NCBI GenBank assembly: GCA_023212645.1
Contig: JALBYC010000008.1
Location: forward strand, 422,526-486,525
Direction: 5' to 3'
DNA length: 64,000 nt
DNA from: Farysia itapuensis
Taxonomy: Eukaryota; Basidiomycota; Ustilaginomycetes; Ustilaginales; Ustilaginaceae
The notes under the pieces were generated by a model. That model made no database searches. It was not told the DNA's origin and saw only the letters and a list, made by a program, of their open reading frames with translations. Positions 20,420 to 30,832 of this stretch are shown here, piece after piece (the stretch's first letter is position 1; each line of letters begins with the position of its first letter). The translations under genes were made by a program, and so were the position numbers.

Positions 20420-20504
20420 ACTGTGATGGTCACTCACTAGCCGAACCAAGTCACATGCGTGATATGGTGGAGGCGTAAATTTGTCGGCGTCGAGCCGAAC
20501 CTCT

Positions 20505-20540
20505 GGTTGCGTTGCGTTGCGTAGAGTTGCGTAGCGTGAA
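20505..20540. repeat. Short GTTGC-type tandem repeat in a divergent promoter
   Basis: Three to four copies of a GTTGC/GTTGCGTA unit lie between the Rim20 gene and the PH-domain gene. It is low-complexity sequence; no function is evident. Confidence 0.5.
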
Positions 20541-20681
20541 GCGGCGGCTAATTTTTAGGGGACAAGGCGGGCTGTGCACTGGGCTCTATTTGATAGTCAA
20601 AATTTGGTCGGACCTTCCGTCATTCACACTGTCTTTGTCTCTGTCCACGATCACACCCGCAATCATCACCTTTCCCACGCC

Positions 20682-23600
20682 ATGAATCCTTCGGCTTCCT
20701 TTCCTGATCGACTGGGTCAGTCTCAGCCTCAACCTTATCTCAATGCTCAACAGGCACGCGATCCTGCTCGTCGGCCATCGCCAGGTGCAAGACCATTTCA
20801 GCCAACTCACTCTCACTCGCAGTCCACGAGCGTTCTTTTGAATTCTTCAGCGAGGCAGATGCAGCAACAGCAGCAACAGCAGCAGCAGCCAGGATCGCTG
20901 AGATCTACCAGCATGCGTCCTATCTCGGCGTTTCAGCCGTTGGACAACCCAGAGTACTACTCAGGAGGGCCTCAACGTCCCCCTTCGCCTACCGGGTCCG
21001 TAGCCAGATCTGTCCGATCTTCGCAGGCACCGCTGACATTCAAGAGTCAGGATCTTCGCAGCGCTCTTTCGCTTCAGGAAGCTCAGCAGAAAAAGCTCTA
21101 CATGGAAGGCTACCTTCTCAAACGCGATGATCTGGGCACCGACGGCAAGGCGATTCACGCTAGTGACGAAAAAAGACAATGGACAGAGTGTTTTGTGCAG
21201 CTTTCTGGCACAGTCCTCAGCTTATGGAATGTTGAGCAGATGGAACAAGCCGCCAAACAAGGCACCGAAGTACCCCCAACCTACATCAACATTACCGATT
21301 CCTTTGTCGACTTCATCGGTCTACTCATCGAAGATCCAAAGCAAGTTCCTGGAAGTCGCGGCCGCTATCATCATGCTTTTGCTATCAACTCAGCAGGCAA
21401 CAATCGCACCCTTTTCTGTTTCCGGGACCCACCTCCATTTCCCCCCGATCAGATAGAGCAGTGGCTCGCTCCCGAACAGCGCCAGAGGCCCGAACATCGG
21501 ACAGTCATCGGCTGGCTCAATCTCGGACATCGATATCTTCAAGCTTGGATCAACGCAATACGCCTAGCTTCATGGGAAAAGGTCCGCCTTGAAGAAATAT
21601 ATACAGGCGCTCTTGTTCGCGCTCGTCTAGGTGGAGCTCCTAGCGCACCCGGTGCTGATGCAGCAAAAGACTCTAGCTCAGACACAGTGGTCAAGTCACC
21701 CCTCGTCAAGGGCAGGATGGAGGGCTGGGTCAAAGCTCGCTTCATGGGTACCACGGAATGGAAGAAAGTCTGGCTCGTGCTCACAGATCATAGGCTAGAC
21801 GAGTCCGATACAGGAACCAAAAAGAAATTTTGGAAGCTCGGCGGAGCCGGTGATCGATCCAGTGTAATGAGCACCAGCGGTAGCAGAGGTGTTACCTCGC
21901 CGGGTCCTCCAGGCGTTGCAGATCTACCGCCGCCCCCTGGAGGAAATGGTGCGCCAGGGATCGCCAATTTCTACGAGACAAAGAAGGCTAAGAAACCCTT
22001 TGCTAGCCTCATCTATGGAGCCCACGCCTTTGCCGTCTACCCATCTCGACCTGAGCTTGTCGAAGGCTCAAGTCTGTTCAAGGTGGAGGGTGTGTTTCCT
22101 GCCAGCTCCGTGCTGTCCGCTACTCACCGGGTAAGAACAACAGGTTGGGTCATGCTGATGCCAGAACTCGAAGGCACTGGGAGCAAAGGGGCCAACGCCG
22201 AAATGATGAAATGGATCCTTGCCTTTATGGACTCGTTCAAGCTGTATGGGCGACCAGAGAACTTTATCTGGGATGCTCGCAATCCTGTTTCTCCCTTCTT
22301 TGCTTACCCTATCGGACCGTTCAAAGACCGGCTATTCCTGGACAGAGAGCTCGCCGAGTTCCTTGAGATTGCCCGCGAAGACCACCTCACCACCAGATCC
22401 TCTCTCCATGGCATCATGTCCGCAAGAATGCGAGGGGAAAAGACCAAGATCCTACAGCCACTTCCACCGCCCGCATTGGCGGAATCTGTTCAGCGTACCG
22501 CTGCAATCAATGGCAGTACTCCTCAAGCAAGAGAGGCTGCAGATCTGCCTCAGAATGGCAGGACCTTGCCTCCCCTCGACCTTTCTTCAGGCCAAGGCAA
22601 GCAGACTTTCGCAAGAGACGCGCGGGGTGAGACTCTGAGATCTCCGGACTCATACAATCAGCCTACACAGGAACGGGGGGATATTGGAGACAGAGCAAGC
22701 AATGGACCAAGGTTCATGGGTCCAAACTATGGTGGTCTGAAGCCTCTGCAAGAACCAACAACCGGTTTTGCAATTTCGCAGGGTTCCCACTCGACTCATG
22801 GTGATCCGCGGGGTTCCGAATCGCATTCAGATGCGTATCCCAACACGGCCTCGCGGGCACTTCCTGCCACACCACAAGCTCATTCTGCGCAAACGCATCA
22901 AGGCAATCCTGCAAATGCGCCGCGCACGGCGCCAGGTGTCGATCCGACAAATCAGACGCAAATCGCGGGCGTCACGCGTTCATCTCCCGCCGTTGCAAAT
23001 GAACCTCTGCCCTCGTACCCCAACGCTTCCGCCGATGCAAAAGATTTGTCTACACAGCCCACCAATGACGCCAACCCGCCTACGTCCAATACGTTTGGTC
23101 CGTCCGGTCGTGGCCTTGACGTGGCATCCGGAGACAACAGGCGCGAATCAATTGTTCCGTCCAATTACGACGAAAGTGCTTTGTTCTACATGGCTTCCAT
23201 CTCGGATCAGCTTCCTGCCTCCGCCTTGCAGTCGAATACTTCACGTGCCCCTGTCCAAGCTCAACCTGCTGCACTCAGCTCTCAAATCTCGCAGTCACAA
23301 GGGCTTGATCGCAGTTCCAGCGCTGTATCAGCCGCTCCCTCAGCAAGCACTTACGCCACCAAGGTCTCTCTTGATCCATCGCAGCCGGCTAGAGCTACTG
23401 CCATGGACAAGCCAGACCAGCAACCTCCTACGCGATCGGGCACTGGGCCGGATGACAGTATCAACGATGATGCACTGGCTGCTTACTCTTACCTGGACCA
23501 GCCCCCTTCCCCTGTCATTCATACCAAGAGCAGCTCCTTTGAGTCGGTCGACCCTCCTGTCACCACAACTACTAATACAAACGTCAACACGGACACGGCT

Positions 23601-25061
23601 CGCGACGCAAATACTGGCAATTCCACCTTTAGACCTGTTGGATCGCAATACCCCTCTACCTTTGGGCAGAACAAACGATCAGTAGAACGCAAGACTGCCG
23701 CTCAGCTTCAGGCCCAGGCGCACCAAGAGGCTCTATCGCGACCTGGCCGCGCTGGAGGAAAGAAGACCAAAGGATCTCGGGCAGCCGACTGGGCGGACGA
23801 CAGTGACGATGACGAGGACGAAGAAGATGACGAGGAGGAGGACGAAGATGCAGCAAGGCCAATTCGCAGTGTTCAGCCTGCAAGTAGCTCTGCTCGAGGC
23901 ACTGACTCGCCAGCAGCGAACATGTCTGATTCGATTGATAGCCTTGCTCGCTCGCATGAGTCTGGAGCTGCTACCGCCGCCCAGGGTCCGAGACAGCTAC
24001 CGCCATCAGCATCTAGTTATGGACAGAATTTGGCTGCCCGTGGTGCTGATGTTAATGGCTACCAGAGGTCGATATCTCCAGGACAAGGTGGTCAGACTAC
24101 GCAGGCATCCAACCGCCAGTCGATGTTCAACAACCACTTGACGGCAGCACACGGAGATGAGTCACGATCCAACACGCCTCAAAGCGGTGGCAGCCGTGAC
24201 CGCCAAACGTTCCTACAGCTCAACCCAGACGAGCAACCAGGTGCGATGACGACTGTCTTTACGCCGCACGGACTGGTGCAGGCAGGTGCACAGGACAAGG
24301 CGGACCGCTCTGCCAAGACTCAGGAGGCGACGGCACGTGCTTTGGGCAGCAACCTGGTGAACGTGCCCAACAAGCCCCCACCGCCTCAGGCTGGTCTTTT
24401 GGGAGCAATTACTGCGCATGAGCGAGATCGCAAGGGCGCGGGAGGGCTCGGAGCCACACTGACCGAACGCGAGCGAGAGAGGGTTTCGGCCGAAAGACGC
24501 CAGCGAGAGGAGGATGTTGTGGGTCAACAGCAGCAACAACAGCAACAGCAGATGCAACAGTACCAACAGCAGATGCAGCAGATGGCCTACTTCAACCCGA
24601 TGATGTACCAGCAAATGATGATGGGCGGCATGATGCCCGGTATGATGGGTATGGGTGTGCCGCACATGGGCGGCTTTGGTGGATCGCAAATGGGCGGTGG
24701 TAGCCAGATGGGAGGATTTGATCCGATGATGGCTCAGCAGCAGGCGATGCAGGCAGCGCAAATGGCCTACATGAACGCATTGTCACAAGCACATCAAGAG
24801 GGTTCCGTTGCGGGACATGGATCGGCGTCTGGCCACCAGTCGCCGCCCATGGGGATGCCAGCGTCGAGCATGGGAATGCCGTTTGGCAGCATGCCGTTCA
24901 TGTCGAGCCCGCATCTGAGCATGATGGGAGCACCTTATTCTGGATTCATGGGCGTACCTGGAATGGGCAGCCCTGGCTCAGAGCATGCGCCGAACCCTCA
25001 CTCGAGACCAACGTCTGCCAGACCGGGCCAATATGGACAAGCCAACACCGACAGGAACTAG
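20682..25061 (+). CDS. PH-domain protein of the Caf120/Skg3 type, with polyQ and Met-rich tail
   Basis: 1459 residues, single exon, from the ATG at 20682 (MNPSASFPDRLG). A disordered N-terminus with a Q10 run (20860-20890) precedes a PH domain at about residues 120-310 (MEGYLLKRDDLGTDGK; WTECFVQLSGTVLSLWNVEQ; YINITDSFVDFIGLLIED; YLQAWINAIRLASWEK). A second PH-like module follows at about 345-530 (GRMEGWVKARFMGTTEWKKV). This paired arrangement resembles yeast Caf120/Skg3, linked to Ccr4-Not and to growth-site localisation. The remaining 900 residues are disordered, with an acidic run (about 23800-23855), a second polyQ tract (24525-24580) and a Met/Gly-rich end. Function is inferred from the PH region only. 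Confidence 0.75.
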   Translation: MNPSASFPDRLGQSQPQPYLNAQQARDPARRPSPGARPFQPTHSHSQSTSVLLNSSARQMQQQQQQQQQPGSLRSTSMRPISAFQPLDNPEYYSGGPQRPPSPTGSVARSVRSSQAPLTFKSQDLRSALSLQEAQQKKLYMEGYLLKRDDLGTDGKAIHASDEKRQWTECFVQLSGTVLSLWNVEQMEQAAKQGTEVPPTYINITDSFVDFIGLLIEDPKQVPGSRGRYHHAFAINSAGNNRTLFCFRDPPPFPPDQIEQWLAPEQRQRPEHRTVIGWLNLGHRYLQAWINAIRLASWEKVRLEEIYTGALVRARLGGAPSAPGADAAKDSSSDTVVKSPLVKGRMEGWVKARFMGTTEWKKVWLVLTDHRLDESDTGTKKKFWKLGGAGDRSSVMSTSGSRGVTSPGPPGVADLPPPPGGNGAPGIANFYETKKAKKPFASLIYGAHAFAVYPSRPELVEGSSLFKVEGVFPASSVLSATHRVRTTGWVMLMPELEGTGSKGANAEMMKWILAFMDSFKLYGRPENFIWDARNPVSPFFAYPIGPFKDRLFLDRELAEFLEIAREDHLTTRSSLHGIMSARMRGEKTKILQPLPPPALAESVQRTAAINGSTPQAREAADLPQNGRTLPPLDLSSGQGKQTFARDARGETLRSPDSYNQPTQERGDIGDRASNGPRFMGPNYGGLKPLQEPTTGFAISQGSHSTHGDPRGSESHSDAYPNTASRALPATPQAHSAQTHQGNPANAPRTAPGVDPTNQTQIAGVTRSSPAVANEPLPSYPNASADAKDLSTQPTNDANPPTSNTFGPSGRGLDVASGDNRRESIVPSNYDESALFYMASISDQLPASALQSNTSRAPVQAQPAALSSQISQSQGLDRSSSAVSAAPSASTYATKVSLDPSQPARATAMDKPDQQPPTRSGTGPDDSINDDALAAYSYLDQPPSPVIHTKSSSFESVDPPVTTTTNTNVNTDTARDANTGNSTFRPVGSQYPSTFGQNKRSVERKTAAQLQAQAHQEALSRPGRAGGKKTKGSRAADWADDSDDDEDEEDDEEEDEDAARPIRSVQPASSSARGTDSPAANMSDSIDSLARSHESGAATAAQGPRQLPPSASSYGQNLAARGADVNGYQRSISPGQGGQTTQASNRQSMFNNHLTAAHGDESRSNTPQSGGSRDRQTFLQLNPDEQPGAMTTVFTPHGLVQAGAQDKADRSAKTQEATARALGSNLVNVPNKPPPPQAGLLGAITAHERDRKGAGGLGATLTERERERVSAERRQREEDVVGQQQQQQQQQMQQYQQQMQQMAYFNPMMYQQMMMGGMMPGMMGMGVPHMGGFGGSQMGGGSQMGGFDPMMAQQQAMQAAQMAYMNALSQAHQEGSVAGHGSASGHQSPPMGMPASSMGMPFGSMPFMSSPHLSMMGAPYSGFMGVPGMGSPGSEHAPNPHSRPTSARPGQYGQANTDRN

Positions 25062-25202
25062 GCTGTCAAATGATTGCCATTTTCCTTGTCTCAAATTCAT
25101 TTCTCTTTTTTTTTTTTTTTTTCTTTTCTTTCTTGCACATCATGTAACGGACTTTGCTTTGTCTATCTATTTGCTTATGACGGTATGGTGAGGGCTAAGT
25201 GT

Positions 25203-26075
25203 TCACTGTGCGACTTTCCAGGCGGCAAAGGCGACAAAGCCTTTATCGAAACGCTGTTGGAGGGAGACGAGTCGCCAGGTGGGATGGCTAGTTGTCCAAC
25301 ACTGGAGGAATTCGGCTAGAGATTCGTCGCTTCGCATCTCGCATGTCATGAGGACCATGGTATGTGCAGGCTGTGTAAAGGCGTTGATCGTGGCGATGAG
25401 GGGTTTGAAAAGGGCTGGATTGTAGACGCAGTCACAGCAGATGATTAGATCGGGGATTTTGCCGTTGAAATGGGCGAGTATGGCGTTGGTGCCGAGTTGG
25501 GTCTGACGAGCGGATGGAGGAGCGAGAAAGTCGAGCCAGTCTAGTGGTGCTGTTGAGCAGGTTGCGACATTGCGAGTGTTTTTTTGCAAAAGCGGGAGGA
25601 GGGGGTGTTGGTCGGTTGCTAGCCAAGCAGCGGTATGAGATGCGACCAGGGCGGGTAAAGCACCTGTCCCAGAGCCTAGTTCGAGCACGTTGGCATGGCG
25701 AAGCGCGGTCAGGTCCAACAAATTGTCCTGCAAGATCTGGATAGCAAGATGGACGGTGGACCTCCATAGCACGCTTCCGGTGTTTCCGCGGGAAGAACGC
25801 AAACTGGTCACATCCTGGTATATCGGCACCACGACCGAGCCAGACAGTTCTCGATCGCTGTCCGTAGCTGAAGACCAGCTGGATCCATCTATAGCAATCC
25901 AAAGGCTGTCGGAGCTGTGGTTGACGTATCCCAAGCCGCCATCGTTTTGTGCGGGTGCGTGGAGCGTGTACAGCAGGAAAATTTCTTCGTCAACATCATT
26001 CACCGTGCGTCCGGGCAGGAGACGGATCAGAGATGTGGGAGGCTCAGGTAACACATCCTCGTCGCCGTCTTCCAT
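25203..26075 (-). CDS. Family-16 (METTL21/Rkm5-like) protein methyltransferase
   Basis: SAM-dependent methyltransferase of the seven-beta-strand family 16, which methylates lysines of ribosomal proteins, elongation factors or chaperones. Single exon of 290 residues from the ATG complementary to 26073-26075. Motif I is VLELGSGTGALPAL, preceded by GNTGSVLWRSTVHLA, the W-R/Q-S block that sits ahead of motif I in this family; motif II/post-II appear as DLIICCDCVYNPALFKPLI. The final segment FDKGFVAFAAWKV matches the last strand. The GNTGSVLWRS block is closest in style to Rkm5-type proteins, but the substrate cannot be decided. It is convergent with the PH-domain gene, 141 bases apart, with a poly-T run between. 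Confidence 0.8.
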   Translation of the reverse strand: MEDGDEDVLPEPPTSLIRLLPGRTVNDVDEEIFLLYTLHAPAQNDGGLGYVNHSSDSLWIAIDGSSWSSATDSDRELSGSVVVPIYQDVTSLRSSRGNTGSVLWRSTVHLAIQILQDNLLDLTALRHANVLELGSGTGALPALVASHTAAWLATDQHPLLPLLQKNTRNVATCSTAPLDWLDFLAPPSARQTQLGTNAILAHFNGKIPDLIICCDCVYNPALFKPLIATINAFTQPAHTMVLMTCEMRSDESLAEFLQCWTTSHPTWRLVSLQQRFDKGFVAFAAWKVAQ

Positions 26076-26720
26076 ACCTCGTGTGAGGTGAGGAGTCTCG
26101 GGCTCAAGGAACGGCGTCTCAGGGATGTGAACGGTCTTCCAACGGTCGAACGGCGCGAACGGCGAACGGCCGGATCAAATTTTGTAGATTTAACATGAGA
26201 TTGTCTCTTCCGAATTCCGAATTCCGCGATAGCACATAGAGCGATAGCATGTGAGCATGCTATCTTACTTCTTGAGCCTGGAGATCTTTTAGGGTTCTTG
26301 GCCCATGATTGGGTTGTAACCTGACGAATGGCGAGGTAACGTGGTGCCGGGCACTAAAGTGTTGCCTCTGTAAGCATGATAGCGAAAGTTGATGCAAGGT
26401 ACAAAGGAGTGGGGTGGAGGCTTGGAGACCCCACGGGATATGCTAAACGACGCAGAGGTGCATTTGGAATCAGAGAGTCAGAGAATTGGGCAGCTGGCTG
26501 AGCGCTTATCGATGTGATATCTGTGTAATGATTTTTTGTTACTCTGTGGAAATGACGCGCGAATGCGAATAATGCGATCGTCGTTCTGACGCTCTCGGTT
26601 ACGGAGCAAAGCCGTGCGCAGACACAATCGCCCATTCCTCGCATCCTCGTCGCCTCGCCAAACTTCTTCTTCTTCTTCCCTTTCCCTTTAGCCATTCAGC
26701 CACCCCCTGAGCAGTCACGA
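26076..26720. other. Gene-free divergent promoter with GAACGGC repeats and a perfect hairpin
   Basis: No coding sequence is supported. The stretch contains direct GAACGG repeats at about 26140-26172, a short TTCCGAA repeat at about 26207-26225, a 9-bp perfect inverted repeat at 26243-26264, and a CT-rich tract at 26655-26695 just before the ATG of the GH63-like gene. Confidence 0.6.
26243..26264. repeat. Perfect 9-bp inverted repeat with 4-base loop
   Basis: GATAGCATG, loop TGAG, CATGCTATC. It could be a dimeric protein-binding site or an RNA hairpin in a leader; nothing in the sequence decides between them. Confidence 0.7.
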
Positions 26721-29700
26721 ATGGCATCGCAGCTTCGCAAGGTCTTTGGCTCCAACCGCACAAAGTCTTCTGGCTCTGGCAATTCAGACAACACCACTTC
26801 CACCCCCCAGTCCCCCGCTGCTTCCATCGGTCGGGCTGCTTCCCAAGTCTTTAAGAAACAGTCGAGCAATAACTCTCCTTCCTCTCCTGCCGCCACCCCA
26901 ACCACCTCGGACAACAACCCTGTCGAAACCCTCGCAGCCCCCAAGTCGGCTTCCCAGACACCCACGCAGGAATCCGTCCCCACCTTTGCCCCCCTGACCC
27001 AGGTCAGCAAGCAACCCGAGCAAAGTGGTCGAGACACTCCTACGCCCTCTGCATCCGATAACCCTGCCAAGATGGTCGATCCCAACCTCAGCATCAACAT
27101 TCCCGCTGCCAATGCAAACCGCTCTCCCGCTCCTGTCGCCACCGACTTGCCTCAAAAGTCCAAGCCCACTCCCAAGCAAACGCCTACCGAGCAAGAAGAA
27201 ATGACTCCCATTGCTCCCAAGCTCAACTCGAAGCAATCCTTCCATTCCCGCACCACTGCCGGAGGCTTCAAGGCAGAGTATCACCCAGACAACTCCAACA
27301 AGTATGCCAACCCCAATCACTACTCGGCCCGTCCCGATACTTACCACCGAAAGTCGTTTAGTGCCGCTCCTTCGGTTGCAGCAGCTTCTTCCGCTGGAGA
27401 TCCCACACCTGCTGGCTCCCGACGACCTTCGGGAAGCGAGTACGATCTCGGACATGTTCGAGCCACATCCGGAAACCTCAGTCAGGTCATTGAATCTGGC
27501 AATCATCACCAGCACTGGGTCTCGACCGAAGAACGCAGACTCGAGGAAGACGCCGAAAAGAAACGTCACTGGAAGCGATGGGGTCCTTTCCTCAGTGAAC
27601 GTCAGTGGGGCACCGTTCGAGAAGACTACTCGGCCAACGGTGACGCCTGGACTCACTTTCCACACGAACTCGCCCGCTCCCGTACCTATCGCTGGGGTGA
27701 AGACGGTCTCGCCGGTCTTTCCGACAACCACTGTCGCATGGGCTTCAGTCTGGCCCTCTGGAACGGCAAAGATCGCATGCTCAAAGAGCGACTCTTTGGT
27801 CTCGCTAACAACGAGGGCAACCACGGCGAAGACGTAAAGGAGCTCTACTGGTACCTCGACAGCACTCCTACCCACAGCTACATGAAGATGCTTTACAAGT
27901 ATCCTCAGGTCTCTTACCCATACGAGCTCTTTGTCCGCGAGTCTCGAAACCGAAGCAGAGACGTAGCCGAGTTTGAAATTACCGACACCGATCTCTTTGA
28001 CGACGACAAGTACTGGGACGTCTTTGTAGAATACGCCAAGGACGAAAACGAGGAAAATGCCATCTCGATCCGAATCAGTGCCTACAACAGAGGCCCTGAA
28101 CCCGCCGATCTGCACATTATTCCTCAGCTCTTCTTCCGCAACTACTGGTCATGGCCCAAGGAGGAACCCAAAAAGCCTCTGATGAAGCAGACCGGTGACT
28201 ACGTAGTCCAGGCCGAACATCCCGAGCTCGGCAAATACAACCTCTACTGCTCTACCAGTCCCGCTCCTAGCGCTCCTCCTGCTAAGCGAGGACAGGCTCC
28301 GGAGCCCGTCTCCGACGAAGAAGTGGTGCCCACATTGCTATTCACAGAGAACGAGACCAACTTCGAACGTCTCTACGACGGCAAGAACCGCAACACATAC
28401 GCCAAGGATGCATTCCACGATCACATCATCCCAGGTCACCGTCTCGAAAAGGACCGACCTAAAGCGATTCAAAAGACACGAAAGATCAAAAAGACAGTGG
28501 TCAAGACAGAGCGAAGACCCATCAACCGCGAGCAGGCAGCTGCCAAGGCCGCTCCCCAGCCCGATGCTCCGAGCAAGGCAAAGACTGCAGCTGCTCAAGA
28601 GGAGCAGTTCGGTAGCACTGCGCCCAACGGCAATCTGCCAGACTACGAAGAGTACGATGTAGAGACCGAGATTGAACAAGAAGAGACTTACTTTGAAGCT
28701 CCCGACGAGAGCCGACCGCCGCGTGACTATGTCAACCCCAACAAGGAAGGAACAAAGGCTGGTGCTCACTACGTCTTCCAGCAGGTGCCTCCTTTCGGTG
28801 GCTGCGCTGTCGTCCGTATGAAACTCACTCCGCGAACTCCCGCACAAGACTCTGCCATCGACGACGACGAGCAGTTTGACGGCACTGTTGAAGCTCGACG
28901 ATCCGAAGCCGACGAGTTCTACGGCAAATTTATCAGCGGTCCCATGTCAGAGGATATGCGCAACGTCATGCGTCAAGCGCTGGCCGGCATGCTATGGAAC
29001 AAACAATTCTACATGTTTGTGCAGCCCGAGTGGATTCGCGGCGATCCTGGACAGCCTCCCCCGCCTGCGGAGCGAAAGCGTATTCGCAACCACGACTGGC
29101 GACATCTGCACATGGAAGACATTCTCTCCATGCCAGACAAGTGGGAGTACCCCTTCAGCGCCGTTTGGGATAGTGCTTTCCACTGCATTCCTCTTGCCAT
29201 GATTGACCCTACCTTTGCCAAGAAACAGTTGGACCTCTTCACTCGAGAATGGTACATGAAGCCCGACGGTGCTCTTCCCGCCTACGAGTGGAACTTCTCG
29301 GATGTCAACCCTCCTGTTCACGCCTGGGCCACCTTCCGCGTATTCAAGATCGAGCGAAAGTTGTTTGGACGTGAAGATCTCGACTTTTTGGAGCGCGTCT
29401 TCCAGAAGCTGCTAATCAACTTTACTTGGTGGGTCAATCGAAAAGATTCGAGCGGATCCAACGTGTTCGAAGGAGGTTTCCTGGGCCTTGATAACATCGG
29501 CCCCTTCAACCGTTCCGAGCCTTTGCCCACAGGTGGTTCCTTGCGCCAAGCAGATGGCACGGCATGGATGGCTTTCTACGCACTCAACATGCTCAACATG
29601 GCCCTGGAATTGGCCAAGCACAACCCGACGTACGAGGACATTGCATCCAAGTTCTTTGAGCACTTTATCTTTATCTCGGACGCCATGTCGTTCCACAACG

Positions 29701-30683
29701 CTGACGATGACGAGGGCATCAGCCTTTGGTCGGACAAGGATGGCTTCTACTACGATGCTATCCAATGGGGACCGGGCAACAGTCAAGTGATTCCCGTCAA
29801 GAGTTTGGTCGGATTGATCCCACTCTTTGCCACTCTGACCATCGAGCCTTCGGCACTGAAGCGATTCCCTAGCTTTGCCAAGCGTATGCAATGGTTCCTC
29901 GACAACCGTCCCGAGATGTCTGGGCGAAACATTGCCAACATGAAGGTCGGTGGACGAGGCGATCGCCGTCTGCTTTCCATGGTCAGCCGAGAACGTCTGG
30001 AGCTCATTCTGAAGCGTATGCTGGATGAGAACGAGTTCCTGTCGCCCTTTGGTGTTCGATCACTGAGCAAGGACCACAAGGAGAATCCCTTCCACGTCAA
30101 CGTCGGCGGTGAAGAGTTTGGGGTCGGCTACTGGCCAGGCGACTCTCACAGCCCCATGTTTGGCGGAAACTCCAACTGGCGAGGACCGATCTGGATCTGC
30201 GTCAACTTTTTGCTGATCGAGAGTCTGCAGCGCTTCTACCAGTACTATGGTGACAGCTTCAAGGTCGAATGCCCTACTGGAAGCGGCGACTTTATGCATC
30301 TGGGACACGTAGCAGAGGAGCTGTCTCACCGACTTCTCAGCATCTTCCTGCGCGATGATCAAGGACGACGTGCTGCCAACGGCGGTATCCCCATGTTTGA
30401 TTATGCGCCCGAGTTCCGCGACCTGGTGCATTTCTACGAGTTCTTCCACGGCGACACGGGCAAGGGACTTGGTGCATCACACCAATGTGGCTGGACCGGT
30501 CTGGTTGCCTACACGATCTACTCGACCGGCGCGAGCTATGGTCTAGCTCAGACGCCCCGAACCCCCAAGTCTACGGCTGCTCACTACTTTGACGAACATC
30601 TCACCGAAGATGGTCGATCTGACGCTGGAAGCGTGCCCTACTCGGCTGCCTACTCGCGACCCCCCTCTCCTGACGAGCTTTGA
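26721..30683 (+). CDS. GH63-like cytosolic glycosidase homologue (yeast YMR196W type)
   Basis: 1320 residues, single exon, ATG at 26721. The first 250 residues are disordered, Pro/Ser/Thr-rich. The conserved body starts near residue 270 (EERRLEEDAEKKRHWKRWGP; QWGTVREDYSANGDAWTHFP; RWGEDGLAGLSDNHCRMGFS). The (alpha/alpha)6 barrel of GH63/mannosylglycerate-hydrolase-like enzymes lies at about 750-1260 (WEYPFSAVWDSAFHCIPLAM; YEWNFSDVNPPVHAWA, carrying the acid Asp; NWRGPIWICVNFLLIESLQR). A basic/acidic linker of about 100 residues interrupts the N-terminal beta-domain. No signal peptide, so unlike ER glucosidase I it should be cytosolic. The substrate of this YMR196W-like family is unknown. Confidence 0.85.
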   Translation: MASQLRKVFGSNRTKSSGSGNSDNTTSTPQSPAASIGRAASQVFKKQSSNNSPSSPAATPTTSDNNPVETLAAPKSASQTPTQESVPTFAPLTQVSKQPEQSGRDTPTPSASDNPAKMVDPNLSINIPAANANRSPAPVATDLPQKSKPTPKQTPTEQEEMTPIAPKLNSKQSFHSRTTAGGFKAEYHPDNSNKYANPNHYSARPDTYHRKSFSAAPSVAAASSAGDPTPAGSRRPSGSEYDLGHVRATSGNLSQVIESGNHHQHWVSTEERRLEEDAEKKRHWKRWGPFLSERQWGTVREDYSANGDAWTHFPHELARSRTYRWGEDGLAGLSDNHCRMGFSLALWNGKDRMLKERLFGLANNEGNHGEDVKELYWYLDSTPTHSYMKMLYKYPQVSYPYELFVRESRNRSRDVAEFEITDTDLFDDDKYWDVFVEYAKDENEENAISIRISAYNRGPEPADLHIIPQLFFRNYWSWPKEEPKKPLMKQTGDYVVQAEHPELGKYNLYCSTSPAPSAPPAKRGQAPEPVSDEEVVPTLLFTENETNFERLYDGKNRNTYAKDAFHDHIIPGHRLEKDRPKAIQKTRKIKKTVVKTERRPINREQAAAKAAPQPDAPSKAKTAAAQEEQFGSTAPNGNLPDYEEYDVETEIEQEETYFEAPDESRPPRDYVNPNKEGTKAGAHYVFQQVPPFGGCAVVRMKLTPRTPAQDSAIDDDEQFDGTVEARRSEADEFYGKFISGPMSEDMRNVMRQALAGMLWNKQFYMFVQPEWIRGDPGQPPPPAERKRIRNHDWRHLHMEDILSMPDKWEYPFSAVWDSAFHCIPLAMIDPTFAKKQLDLFTREWYMKPDGALPAYEWNFSDVNPPVHAWATFRVFKIERKLFGREDLDFLERVFQKLLINFTWWVNRKDSSGSNVFEGGFLGLDNIGPFNRSEPLPTGGSLRQADGTAWMAFYALNMLNMALELAKHNPTYEDIASKFFEHFIFISDAMSFHNADDDEGISLWSDKDGFYYDAIQWGPGNSQVIPVKSLVGLIPLFATLTIEPSALKRFPSFAKRMQWFLDNRPEMSGRNIANMKVGGRGDRRLLSMVSRERLELILKRMLDENEFLSPFGVRSLSKDHKENPFHVNVGGEEFGVGYWPGDSHSPMFGGNSNWRGPIWICVNFLLIESLQRFYQYYGDSFKVECPTGSGDFMHLGHVAEELSHRLLSIFLRDDQGRRAANGGIPMFDYAPEFRDLVHFYEFFHGDTGKGLGASHQCGWTGLVAYTIYSTGASYGLAQTPRTPKSTAAHYFDEHLTEDGRSDAGSVPYSAAYSRPPSPDEL

Positions 30684-30832
30684 GCTTGCTTTCCCCCCCT
30701 TTTTTCGCAAGCCGCACCCCGCGACATCACTTTCCTTTCTCTGCTTTCTAGAACACTACAATATGGTTTCGCAATGATGAATACGATTTCTTTCCCATGG
30801 CACTACTCTGTGTGTGTTTCTGGGAAAATTCT

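Noticed and set aside
26784..28115. 443-codon minus-strand frame opposite the GH63-like gene
   Set aside because: Antisense shadow of a codon-biased gene; Val/Gly-rich with no domain.
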